DNA of 16,808 bases from Bacillota bacterium (GTDB lineage: Bacteria > Bacillota > Clostridia > Acetivibrionales > DSM-1351), in contig JAEZUC010000052.1 of assembly GCA_023443515.1 (NCBI GenBank), positions 1 to 16,808 on the forward strand, given 5' to 3'. A program made the translations under genes and the position numbers. Of this stretch, positions 1-10,400 are shown in pieces. The stretch's first letter is position 1; each line of letters starts with the position of its first letter. The notes under the pieces were generated by a model, which saw nothing but the letters and a program-made list of their open reading frames with translations, made no database searches and was not told the DNA's origin.

Positions 1-1
1 C

Positions 2-3000
2 ACAAGTACCAAAACCGTGGTTTTTTCATATACCGTGGCAAAAGGTGCCGACATTAACAATCTGGCAATTACAGGCGTAGATTTTACCGGTATCAAAGAT
101 TATGTGGGACAAAGTGCAAATCTATACACCGGCTACAGTCAAAGTATGTTTAACAGTAAATTAAACGGATACAACATGAAAATTGATACTAACCCACCAA
201 CTGTCACTTTTTCAAGTGTATCAGACAGTTGGCAAAATACTTCTTTAAATGTAAAGGTGACTGCAGACGATAATGTAGTATCAGGGGTAACAGGAAGCGG
301 TGTAAAAGAGCTTTATTCAAAATGGACTACAACCTCAAGCGGTCAGCCCACCTTCGGGAGTGTGCCGGATATTGGAAGTGACGGTAAGGTTTTGGTACCG
401 GGCACAAGCGGCATCTATAGTCTTTGGGTAAAGGCCATTGATAATGCGGGAAATCAAAGTGTCACAAAATCAGGTTTTACATATAAAATAGATGCAGAGA
501 ACCCCGGTGTTACTATTACACCATCCTATGCCAGCGGTACCGGGTTCATTGCAGGTATTAATGCGACAATTACAGATATTACCTCCGGTATCTTTTCAAA
601 GAAATTCAGTTGGAAAGATTCATCAAGCCTGGAGGTTTTAAGTGGGGATGTTGAGGATAACGGTTTTATACCATATCCGGATATTGACGGTGTTTTTTCA
701 ATGCTTGTTACGGCATTTGACTATGCACAGAACAAAACAGAGTTGCTGACTCAAAATCTCAATATTGATGCAACTGCTCCGACCGTTGTTTTTGCACCAA
801 ATGGCAGTGAAGGCTATATCCGCTCTATAAACGTAATACCAACTGTTTCAGATGCCAAGTCAGGTGTTGAAAAGTGGTATTATCAATGGCTCGGTTCGTC
901 GGTGGCTCCTGATGGCAACAGCGCAGGCTGGAATGTGGGAACTGCTGCAATAAAAGCGCCTGACGGTCTCACAGGTACTTACTATCTGCATGTTAAAGCA
1001 GTAGACAAATGCGGCAATGTAAGTATTACAACCTCCAGTCCATATCTTTTTGACAATACGCCACCGACTATTGCGGTTGTACCAAACGGAAACGCCGATA
1101 ATATAGGAAGGGCAGTTTATGAAATTGGTGTAAACTATAGCGATAATATTTCCATAAAATCTGAAATAACTACAGTTTATGCTTTTTCATCTCTGGAAAC
1201 ACAGGAGACTCTTAACTTTAAACCGTATCCCGAGGAAGGGCTTACGCTTTCTAATTTTAAGCAAAATACTTATCTTTATGTAAAAGCTACAGATAAACTG
1301 GGAAATGAGTCTGTTTTAAAATCAGCTCCATTCGTTGCGGATACTGTCGCTCCCACAGGTGCCATTACAAGGACAAGCAGTGAGGAGACAAATGTAGCCA
1401 CAGCCTCATTTGCATTTGATGCGTCGGATAATCACAGTACCCGAGGCAAAATTGAAATGCAAATAACCGTTGACGGTACAGAGGGAGACTGGGAGACATT
1501 TATAGATTCCAAAGCTGTAACTATCGCTGCAACCAACGGCACTCACACAGTATCGGTGAAATATCGCGACGAGAGCGGGAATGTCAGTGAGGCTTACAGT
1601 GCTGAGGTTATATATGACGATGTAGCACCTGAAATTAAAATCTCATATAGTCCTGAAACAGATACCAACGGTAACGTAGTTGCAACCGCAACTACCAGCA
1701 ATCTCAAAGACCGGATTGTTGGTTCTGATACCTATACTTTTACCCAGGATGGAGAGGAAGTAACCTTCTATGCAAAAGACAATGCCGGAAATACTTCTCA
1801 AAAAACTGCAAAGGTAACGTGGATTGATAAGGTTTTACCTGTGATTAATATGTCATCTGCCGGGTTGGACAACAAACCTCATAAATCTGTTGAGGTTACT
1901 GTAAATGCAACAGATAACAAACAGCTAGCTAAGTTGGAATATAGGTTTGTAAAAAGCGGAGATAGCAGCGGAGAATGGGTAGAAATTTCCTCAGGTGCAA
2001 CTGTAACTCTTGGTGCTACAGATGGGCTATTTAATATTGAAACAAGAGCAACCGACCACGTAGGCAATGTTGCTGCCAAAACATACGGACCGTTTATACT
2101 GGACAATACGGCACCTGAGGCTGTGATTACCTATACACCTTCCAAAAGAACGGCAAACAATGTTGAGGCCAAAATAAGTTTTAATGAGAAGGCATTTGTA
2201 ACCAATAATAATAATGCCTCAGAAACATACATTTTTTCTCAAAACGGCGAGTTTACTTTTGAATATAAAGATGAAGCAGGAAATACAGCAAGTAAGGTTG
2301 CCGGGGTAGCTTGGATTGACCGCTCCAAACCCCAGTCCAGATTGGAAATTACCGATGAAAGCGGACAAAATAAGGTAAGTCCGGAACAATGGGTAAATTA
2401 CAATCTTAAAGTAACCATTGTACCACCTGCACAATGTGTGGTTGAGAACCTTACATTTAACGGTAAAAAGGTAGAAGACAGTGATGAAATAGAGCGTATG
2501 GATGACATCTCTGATATCTATATTGTTAAAGACTATGGATTACTTTCATACACAGTCAGAGATACTGAAACGCAGATGGAAAGCGAAAATGAAAATACAA
2601 TACGTATAGATAAACAAGCCCCTCAGGTTTCTCAGGTTATAAAAACTACTGAAAACTGGACGAATAATGACGTGGTTGTAACATTAAAAGCAGCAGACGA
2701 CTTAAGCAATATAACCTATTTGAACAGTGATACCTATACCTTCACGCAAAACGGTTCTCACACCTTCCATTTTAAGGACAGCGCCGGAAATATGGCTGAG
2801 TATACAGTGGAGGTTTCAAACATTGACAAGGATGTGCCAATAGCAGCGGTTAATTATTATCTGCCCGATGGCAGCAAATGGGATGGAAACTGGACAAACC
2901 AGAGCGTAAAAGCAGTTGTGATATTGGAGAGCCTGTCTCCTGCACATACAAACGGAGAGGACAGCTATACCTTTATCGGTAATGGTGTATATAATTTTAC

Positions 3001-4417
3001 CTTTTATGATGAGGCAGGAAACACAGGAAGCATTACAGCTACTATTGACAAAATTGATAAAATTGCGCCTGACGGTTATTTGACATATAGCAGCCAGACC
3101 TGGACAAATAAAGATGTAATTGCTACGCTACACGCATCAGATAATATGAGTGGTACAGAAGATATGACTTATACCTATACAGAGAACGGAAGCTATACTT
3201 TTGAGCTTTATGATAAAGCCGGAAATTCAACCCTGTTCTCATCCAGCGTTAGCAGAATTGACAAGACACCCCCCGTAGTTTCACTTGCATATACACCACC
3301 TGTTAAAACTCCTTTTAACGTATTTGTAAGGGCTGAAGCCGACGAATCGGTAACTTGGTTCAACAATGTTAATTCCTATAAGTTTGTATCAAACGGGAGT
3401 TACGAATTCATTGCAACTGACCGAGCCGGTAATATAACAAGGCAAACAGCAAAGGTTGATTATATTAATAACTCTCTTCCTGAGGTTGAGCTTGAGTATT
3501 CCACGAGAGAAATGACCAATGAAAATGTATATGTAACAATTAAAACCAAGAATCCAGAAGAGAATATATACATGCTGAACAACAGAGGCTCATCAGTACG
3601 CCAATTTACAGAAAACGGAGAGTTTACGTTCCAGTATACAAATTCAGCAGGGACAATGGGTGAGGTTACGGCTCAGGTTACAAATATTGATAAGACTGTG
3701 CCTGTAATAGCAGTTAGTTATTCAACATCAGAAGTAACAAACCAACCAGTTACAGTTACCTTTAATGCAGACAAACAGGTGATTTGGCCAAATGGTATGA
3801 ATGTAAATAAAGATGGCAGTGCATCTTTGATATTTAATCAAAATAAAAGTCTATCTATGAAAATACCGGATTTGCTGGGTAACGCAGCTACAGTAGAGGT
3901 TTATGTCCTGAATATAGATTCCCAGGCACCTGTAATAACTTCTGACAACATGTATGTTGCTCTGGAAAAAGGGAAGGCCTTTGACCCAATGCTGGGAGTA
4001 AGTGCAACAGATAATAAGGATAAAACAGTAAAGATTAAAGTTGAAGGTAAAGTAAATACTGATGTTCCGGGTGATTATGAATTAGTGTACTCTGCAACCG
4101 ATTCAGCCGGCAATGAAGCACAGCATATACGTTATGTTACAGTATATGACCCGACAAAATTCAATGTTGCTGTTAATGGTAAAATGCCTATGGCAGGAAC
4201 TGTTAGTCTTGGAAGTAATAAAATGGAAATAACTACAATCAATAGTGCGGAAATAGTAAATGTGCAGATTCTACCCGGTAAAAAGCTTATGGGTGACTTT
4301 AAGTCAATAAATGAATTTGTTGGTTTGACTTACAATTTCTCAGAAAGAGGCTGGTATTCGGTATACATAACAGATGTTGAAAGTAACAACATCCTTGTAT
4401 ATGTATTTGCAGAATAA
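2..4417 (+). CDS. Ig-like repeat surface protein, C-terminal part (5' end cut by window)
   Basis: The reading frame is open from base 2, so the GTG at 17 is not a real start and the N-terminus lies outside the window. About 1471 residues are visible. They form a chain of Ig-like beta domains, each ending in a D.AGN-type strand and joined to the next by a linker of the form IDxxxP(x)V. I count 16 such linkers between about 182 and 3940, enclosing 15 repeats. The last Ig domain (about 3916-4150) fits DUF5011 (G.fdp...ATD, then G.Y.l.Y.ATDSAGN). An unrecognised tail of about 85 residues follows. There is no SLH, LPXTG or membrane anchor at the C-terminus, so any signal peptide or anchor would be in the missing N-terminal part. 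Such repeat chains usually act as extended stalks or adhesins on the cell surface. The next gene starts 14 bases downstream, so the two are probably co-transcribed. Surface location is inferred from domain type; the ligand is unknown. Confidence 0.9.
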   Translation, partial: TSTKTVVFSYTVAKGADINNLAITGVDFTGIKDYVGQSANLYTGYSQSMFNSKLNGYNMKIDTNPPTVTFSSVSDSWQNTSLNVKVTADDNVVSGVTGSGVKELYSKWTTTSSGQPTFGSVPDIGSDGKVLVPGTSGIYSLWVKAIDNAGNQSVTKSGFTYKIDAENPGVTITPSYASGTGFIAGINATITDITSGIFSKKFSWKDSSSLEVLSGDVEDNGFIPYPDIDGVFSMLVTAFDYAQNKTELLTQNLNIDATAPTVVFAPNGSEGYIRSINVIPTVSDAKSGVEKWYYQWLGSSVAPDGNSAGWNVGTAAIKAPDGLTGTYYLHVKAVDKCGNVSITTSSPYLFDNTPPTIAVVPNGNADNIGRAVYEIGVNYSDNISIKSEITTVYAFSSLETQETLNFKPYPEEGLTLSNFKQNTYLYVKATDKLGNESVLKSAPFVADTVAPTGAITRTSSEETNVATASFAFDASDNHSTRGKIEMQITVDGTEGDWETFIDSKAVTIAATNGTHTVSVKYRDESGNVSEAYSAEVIYDDVAPEIKISYSPETDTNGNVVATATTSNLKDRIVGSDTYTFTQDGEEVTFYAKDNAGNTSQKTAKVTWIDKVLPVINMSSAGLDNKPHKSVEVTVNATDNKQLAKLEYRFVKSGDSSGEWVEISSGATVTLGATDGLFNIETRATDHVGNVAAKTYGPFILDNTAPEAVITYTPSKRTANNVEAKISFNEKAFVTNNNNASETYIFSQNGEFTFEYKDEAGNTASKVAGVAWIDRSKPQSRLEITDESGQNKVSPEQWVNYNLKVTIVPPAQCVVENLTFNGKKVEDSDEIERMDDISDIYIVKDYGLLSYTVRDTETQMESENENTIRIDKQAPQVSQVIKTTENWTNNDVVVTLKAADDLSNITYLNSDTYTFTQNGSHTFHFKDSAGNMAEYTVEVSNIDKDVPIAAVNYYLPDGSKWDGNWTNQSVKAVVILESLSPAHTNGEDSYTFIGNGVYNFTFYDEAGNTGSITATIDKIDKIAPDGYLTYSSQTWTNKDVIATLHASDNMSGTEDMTYTYTENGSYTFELYDKAGNSTLFSSSVSRIDKTPPVVSLAYTPPVKTPFNVFVRAEADESVTWFNNVNSYKFVSNGSYEFIATDRAGNITRQTAKVDYINNSLPEVELEYSTREMTNENVYVTIKTKNPEENIYMLNNRGSSVRQFTENGEFTFQYTNSAGTMGEVTAQVTNIDKTVPVIAVSYSTSEVTNQPVTVTFNADKQVIWPNGMNVNKDGSASLIFNQNKSLSMKIPDLLGNAATVEVYVLNIDSQAPVITSDNMYVALEKGKAFDPMLGVSATDNKDKTVKIKVEGKVNTDVPGDYELVYSATDSAGNEAQHIRYVTVYDPTKFNVAVNGKMPMAGTVSLGSNKMEITTINSAEIVNVQILPGKKLMGDFKSINEFVGLTYNFSERGWYSVYITDVESNNILVYVFAE
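182..3940 (+). repeat. Array of 15 Ig-like protein repeats in two length classes
   Basis: Repeat boundaries are marked by the IDxxxP linker near bases 183, 489, 766, 1050, 1339, 1617, 1824, 2100, 2317, 2607, 2823, 3055, 3258, 3466, 3688 and 3916. The first five units are about 277-307 bases long (92-102 residues). From about 1617 on, most units are about 203-232 bases (68-77 residues), with two longer ones mixed in (1824-2100 and 2317-2607). The short units share a YTFTQNGS-like strand followed by F..KD.AGN. The DNA of the units has diverged, so this is an old protein-level repeat rather than a recent tandem duplication. Confidence 0.8.
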
Positions 4418-4431
4418 AGGGGGACAACATC

Positions 4432-7400
4432 ATGAAGAAAATTATTTCAATTGTTATTTTAGCTGCATTTTTAATTACCTTCCTGGGACCTAATGTATTG
4501 GCGGCCCAGGAGGCAAGCAAACCCATAACGGTGCAGAATGGGTTTGTTGAATATATTGTAAATAAATCAAACGGCAGATATTCACTTGCAACTACGGAAG
4601 GTCTTACGACTACACAAAAGGATGATGACAAGAGACTGCTATATCTGAACAAGGAGCCTCAAACGTCTATTACTACAATCCGCATTGACGGCGAGGATTA
4701 CATATTTGGAAACAATTACGGAACCAAGGGCGGTGTTATTTCAGAAACACAGCAAAGCGACAGGATATGTAAAACGGTATGGAAGGTCAATGGTGTAGAG
4801 GTAATTCAGACCTTGACCTTGATTGTAGATGAGGCAAATCCCAATGTGGGAAATATGCGTGTAGCATATCAGATTTCTAACGGCAGCAATAAGAAGGTTG
4901 AGCTGGGAGCAAGGATTCTCATGGATACACAGCTGGGCTCAAATGATGGGGCAGCGTTTGTTGTTAATGGGGGCTTTATTACCAACGAAACAGTGCTGGA
5001 GGGTGACGACATACCCCAGATATGGCAGGCGTATGATCAGAGATTTGCTCCAAATGTAATTACATATGGGCTTTTATCGGGCTGGGAGGGTGCAATTGCT
5101 CCATCAAAAGTTGTTATGGCACACTGGAACACCCTTTATGGCACCAAGTGGGATGTGAAAACAAATCCTCTTCTTAATTTTTCAACCAACATGAACAACT
5201 TTGGAAGTGCTGACGGAGGGGTGGCTCTTTATTATGATGCCAAAAGCCTTGCGGTAGGGGAAACCCGTACATATGAAACCTTTTATGGTATAGGAAGTAT
5301 ATCCGATGCTTCTTACAACAGCGATGATTACAGTGTACAAATAAGCGCACCTCAGAAGTTGTCCTTAAACGCTAAAAAGGATGGCTATATTTCCGGGAAT
5401 CATGAGGGTTATTTTGAAGTTAAGGTAGATGTGAAAAATAATACGATGCTTACCCTAAATAACTTTGTGGTTACACTGGGTCTTTCCAAAGAACTGGCTC
5501 TATATACGGGGCAAAATGAAATGCAGACCATAAAAACCATTGAAGCGGGGGATACAGCCTCAGTCACTTATCTGATTGAGCCTAAAATCATGCAAAGTAC
5601 CTCCGTTGCTGAGCTGGGGGTAGTGGTTACCAATGGGGAAAAACGGGCAGAGTCTATGAAATATGTTATTCTTCCATCGGCAAAAGGTTTACCGCCCTCT
5701 ATGCAGATGACGGAAATTACTCCGTCAATAATTTATTCAGGTGCCATAAAAAAGGAAGTGGTCATCAAAGGCAATGATTTTAACCTTTTAAAGGCCGATT
5801 ATGACTGGCAGGTATACTTGTGCAATACCGATACAAATACTAAATATGCTATTTCCCGTGCTGACGTGAATATTTCTGATAATGGTACTATGACAGTGAA
5901 GCTGGACAATTCCAAATGTAACTTCAAACAAGGAAACTATTCAGTCAGCCTTGAAAGCAAAAACTATGGAAATATGTCCATGCCTTTTAAGATTTCCAAT
6001 GACAAAAAATATGACCGTAAGCAATACGGAGTTATGTTAATAGGTTCATTCAAAGAAGATAACGAAAAGCCTGTCTATGATGTAATTATGGTAGAAAAAG
6101 AAGAAGATATGGCAGACTTGAATGCTTACTTAATAAAGACACTAGGTACGGAAAAACGTAAAGATTATGTAGATGATATTAAAAGCAATATACTGCTTAC
6201 TGTCCGAGGTGAAGTTTCCTCCTATAATGCCAATGGGGTAACCTCATACACAATTGAGTCGGGCTCAATCATTAATAATGCCATTAAATACGTGGCTTCA
6301 CCTTTGAGTACAAACAAAAGCATAACGCTGACAAGATATAATGACACTCCCCAGTCTCTGGACAAGCTGAGGGACGAAGCTACCGGAAAGCCTCTTACTC
6401 CAGACCAGAAAAAGCTTTTAAAACAAGCTTATGAAGAAAAATTCAAGGGCTGGCAATGGTGGGGGCAGATATCCGATTCGCTGGTAATGGCAGGAGATGG
6501 AGCACTTTATGTGGGTGAGTATATGTTCCATTACGGGCAGTTCTATACCTGCCTTGAAGACGGTACCGACTACGCACTTCGTGGTGACCCAAATGCCAAG
6601 GAAGGCGGAAAGGATATTGAAATAATAACTCCGGCAAATGTTGTGAGCGGTGAACTGTTTAAGGCATTAGGAGCTTTAACCGGTTTCAGGATTACTGTAA
6701 ATAATGCTGTAATCGGTGCAAAAACAATCTCCTTGGAGGGCTCCTTCAGCGTAGAGCTCCCGTGGTGGTCAAAAGCATCCAATGGAGAGGATGACGATGA
6801 GAAATCCGATGTTTACAAAGAAAAGCCCGGTATGACAGAGAAAGAAAAAGAACAAGTAAAGAAAAAGAATGAAAATGTTGATAAGGCAAAAGAGAAGTTT
6901 GAAAAAATGGACAAAAATAATAAAATTGTGTCCAGCGGTCAGAAAAATGACAGCTTTCTTGAGCTGAATATGGAAGAAATGCGTTATGGTGTTAACAGCC
7001 AGACAAATTCAACAGAGCTTGTGGGAGTAAAAGCATCAGGCGGTGTCAATCTGACTTCTGATTCAGTGCCGGCATTTACAAAGGGTGGCGCAAAGGCTGC
7101 TTTTGAGGTGAACTCAATAGACTATGACGGCTGGTTTATGCAAATTGAGGCGGGACTCAAGGTGGGAGATGCTTTTGAGGCGAATGGCCTATTCTCACTT
7201 GTTTTAGAGACGGGAGGGAAGATTTACCCTGATTGTGTGGAGCTGGTACTCGGAGGGGATGTACTGCGAATTCCGTTGGGGCCTGCGGGCTTTCTGACAA
7301 AAATAGGCGGTGGGGTTTACAACCTGTATAAACAATTAAAGGGTAATTACGGGAAATTTCCACCGGTAACAGTGGCACTTATTTCAGGTTATGCAGACCC

Positions 7401-10400
7401 CACCCTCTATTCGTTTGTTCTGGATACAATAAAAATATCGGTAGGAGGCACAGGTTTCAAATTTGAAGCTTCCGACGGCAAGATAGTAGGACTTAAGGTT
7501 TTGGAATCTGCATACTTTCAGCTATATATGTACGAAATTGAACACAACGGAAAAACAGAACCGGGCTTTGACATAAGCGCAGGCTTTAAAGCAAATTTTT
7601 TGGGAATACTGAAAGGCGAGGCTTCGGCATGGTTTTCCTATAACCCAAGTATAAATGGTATATTTGGACCTCTGTCCTTTGGAGGTAAAGCATATGTAGG
7701 AGTATTTATACCTGACTGGATTCCGGTTTTAGGCGGTATTGAACTTATGGCAATTATGGCTGAACTTTCAACCTACAGAGCATACCTGGGAATAAGGATT
7801 ATTGGAATACCAATATCTGTTTCATACTATTGGGCAGATGGAAAGGTAAAATTCTTTGATGATTGGGATTACCTTGAAAACCAGTTTGACATTCCCCGGG
7901 AAGAACTTGAAAATTCTATCGGAATCTATCATAGCTCAGGAGAATCAAACGCGGATAGCGTAGCATTAATTGGGAGTAATTTTAAGAAATGTTACAACTC
8001 GGAAGATTATCTTGTTTTGATGGATAACGAAGGGACCTATACTTACGATAATATAGACATTCAGGATGATTATGGACTGTTTAGTCTTAAGCTTGATAAT
8101 TTACCGCAGAATGTAAATGATGTCATAAAGGTATATGACCCGAATGGTAAGGAATATTCCCTTAAGATGAATGAAAACTACCTGGTTCAGTCCATTTCTT
8201 CTGATAAATCACAAAGCGGTTTAGAAGAAAACACCATAAATATATCGGTGCACCAAAAAGGAAAGTGGAAGGTAGTTTCAACCAAGCCTCTTGAAGTAAC
8301 AGGATTCAATGTAGCATCACTTCCTGAGATTGAAGTTTTGGACTCCCAGTTGTCAAATGACACTGTAAAGGTTGACTGGGCAACTAAAAACATTCAAGAC
8401 GGGTATACGGTAGGTGTGTATGTTTCATCAGGTGACGAAGTGAAGCAAAATACAAAGAGTCAGCAAGAACTTGAGACTATGAGTGAAGAAGAACAGAATG
8501 CCTATTATGCTTCACTGCTGAAAGGTTTTGATTCCGGGGTCAAGGTTAAAGACGGTATTGATGTCAAAACAGGAACGTATAGTTTTAACCTTTCAGAGCT
8601 GGAACAACGCTTTGCTACAGGAGATTACAGAGTAAGAACAATATTGTATGATGAAAATGGAAACACAGTATCTTCAGCAATGTCGGACAAAACCTTTAGA
8701 TATACAAATCCAAATATGCCTGGAGAGATTAGAAATGCAAAGCTTTCACCGGCAGGAGACGGACAGTTGAAATTGGAATATGCTGCTTCGGAAAAAGCCG
8801 ACGGATATTTCGTACAGCTACTGGATGAAAACGCACAGGCCATTGATGGATTTGAAACAATGGATACAGATAAAACAGAGATATACTTCAATAGCTCAAT
8901 GGATGTACCCGTATATAAGGTGAATAATGACGGAAGCTACCAAATGGATGAAAACGGGAATCCTGTTGTAGACAGCTATAAAACAGTAGCGGTTGAGCCA
9001 GATAAATCATACCGTGCAATGGTATATGCGTACAAAAAGAGTGAAAGCGGATTTACTACATATAAAGGCAATGTGTTTATTACTGAGCCTGCATATCTGC
9101 CAAAACCAAATCCGGCAAAGCTGTCCGTAACTGTTAACGGTATCAGTCCTGCAAAGTCCGATACAATGGGAAATGGAAACATGACTCAAACTGAGAATGT
9201 TTTTGAACTTACTACCAACAACAATAAAGGTAATATAACCTTGCTTTCTGACCAGGATGTAAGCGTAATGTATAGAATTGCCGGTAACTATGGCGGTTAT
9301 GACATATTGGAGCTGAGAGCAGACGAACCGTATGTTCTTAATAAAATTCTATCTGATGACCTGATATTTAATGAGGGTGGTACGGTATTTGATTTCTATG
9401 CCGTCAATGAAAATAATGATTATACAATGCTTACAGTAAATGTTACTGCCGACACGACTTCTCCGTCTTTAATGCTGGATAATACCGTTGTGCAAAGCAC
9501 GGAAGGCAGCTACACAATCACGGGTACAGCTGAAGCCAATGCCAGAGTTTATGTGTCAGGAAAATCGATAGCGGTTTCCAACGGCAAGTTTGAATACAAG
9601 GGTTCAGGCAATTCGTCAAATGAAAATATTGAGATTAAAGCTGTTGATTTGGCGGGGAATGAAACCGCAATGTTTTGCAGCGTTATACCGTCCGAAATGT
9701 CAAGGTTTGTTGATGTGAAGCTAAAAGTGAACCAAAACGAACTGAAGGAAGATAAAGCCTTTACGCTATCAAAGGGTGATGTTGCACAACTGGAGGTTTA
9801 CGGAATTACAGAAAAAGGACAGGCATTTTTACTGGACAATGGAAGAGCAAAATTCCGAACCATTTATGGCAGTGATAAGCTGAGGGTTGATGAACAGGGA
9901 GAAATCAGCGGTCTTTATGCGGGGGACGCGGTTGTTGTGTGTGAATATCCGGTAACCGACAGCTATTCCCTTGAGGCAACGGCAAATATCAACGTAGAGC
10001 CGGTAGCTATAAAGCCTGAGACAATACGAGTATCAAAAACTGACATTGATGCTGCGGCAAAGAGTGGTGAGGTTGCAGCAAGACTTTCTATACCTGATAT
10101 GCTTATTGGTACAACAGTAGAATGGAGTGTGGACGAGAATCCATATTTAAGTGTCAAGGACAATACTCTGGTACTGAAGCAGAATGCTATTGATTTGAAA
10201 GACTTCAATGTTACCGTTCATGCAAAAGGTAATTATCTGGTGGATGTAGCAGATAGCCATGGAGAATTTAATATTTCAGACAAAATAGAGTTTGTAGTGA
10301 AGAAGAAGGTAGTAGCAGTAGCTCCAATTGATTCATTGCGTGTTAGCAGAGGCACTGCCTTTTCAAAACTTAACAAGCCGGCAAAGGCAGATGTAACCTT

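Noticed and set aside
17..19. GTG at 17 as the start of the Ig-repeat gene
   Set aside because: The frame is open to the left edge, there is no ribosome binding site, and the preceding residues (TSTKT) continue an Ig strand. The gene is simply cut.
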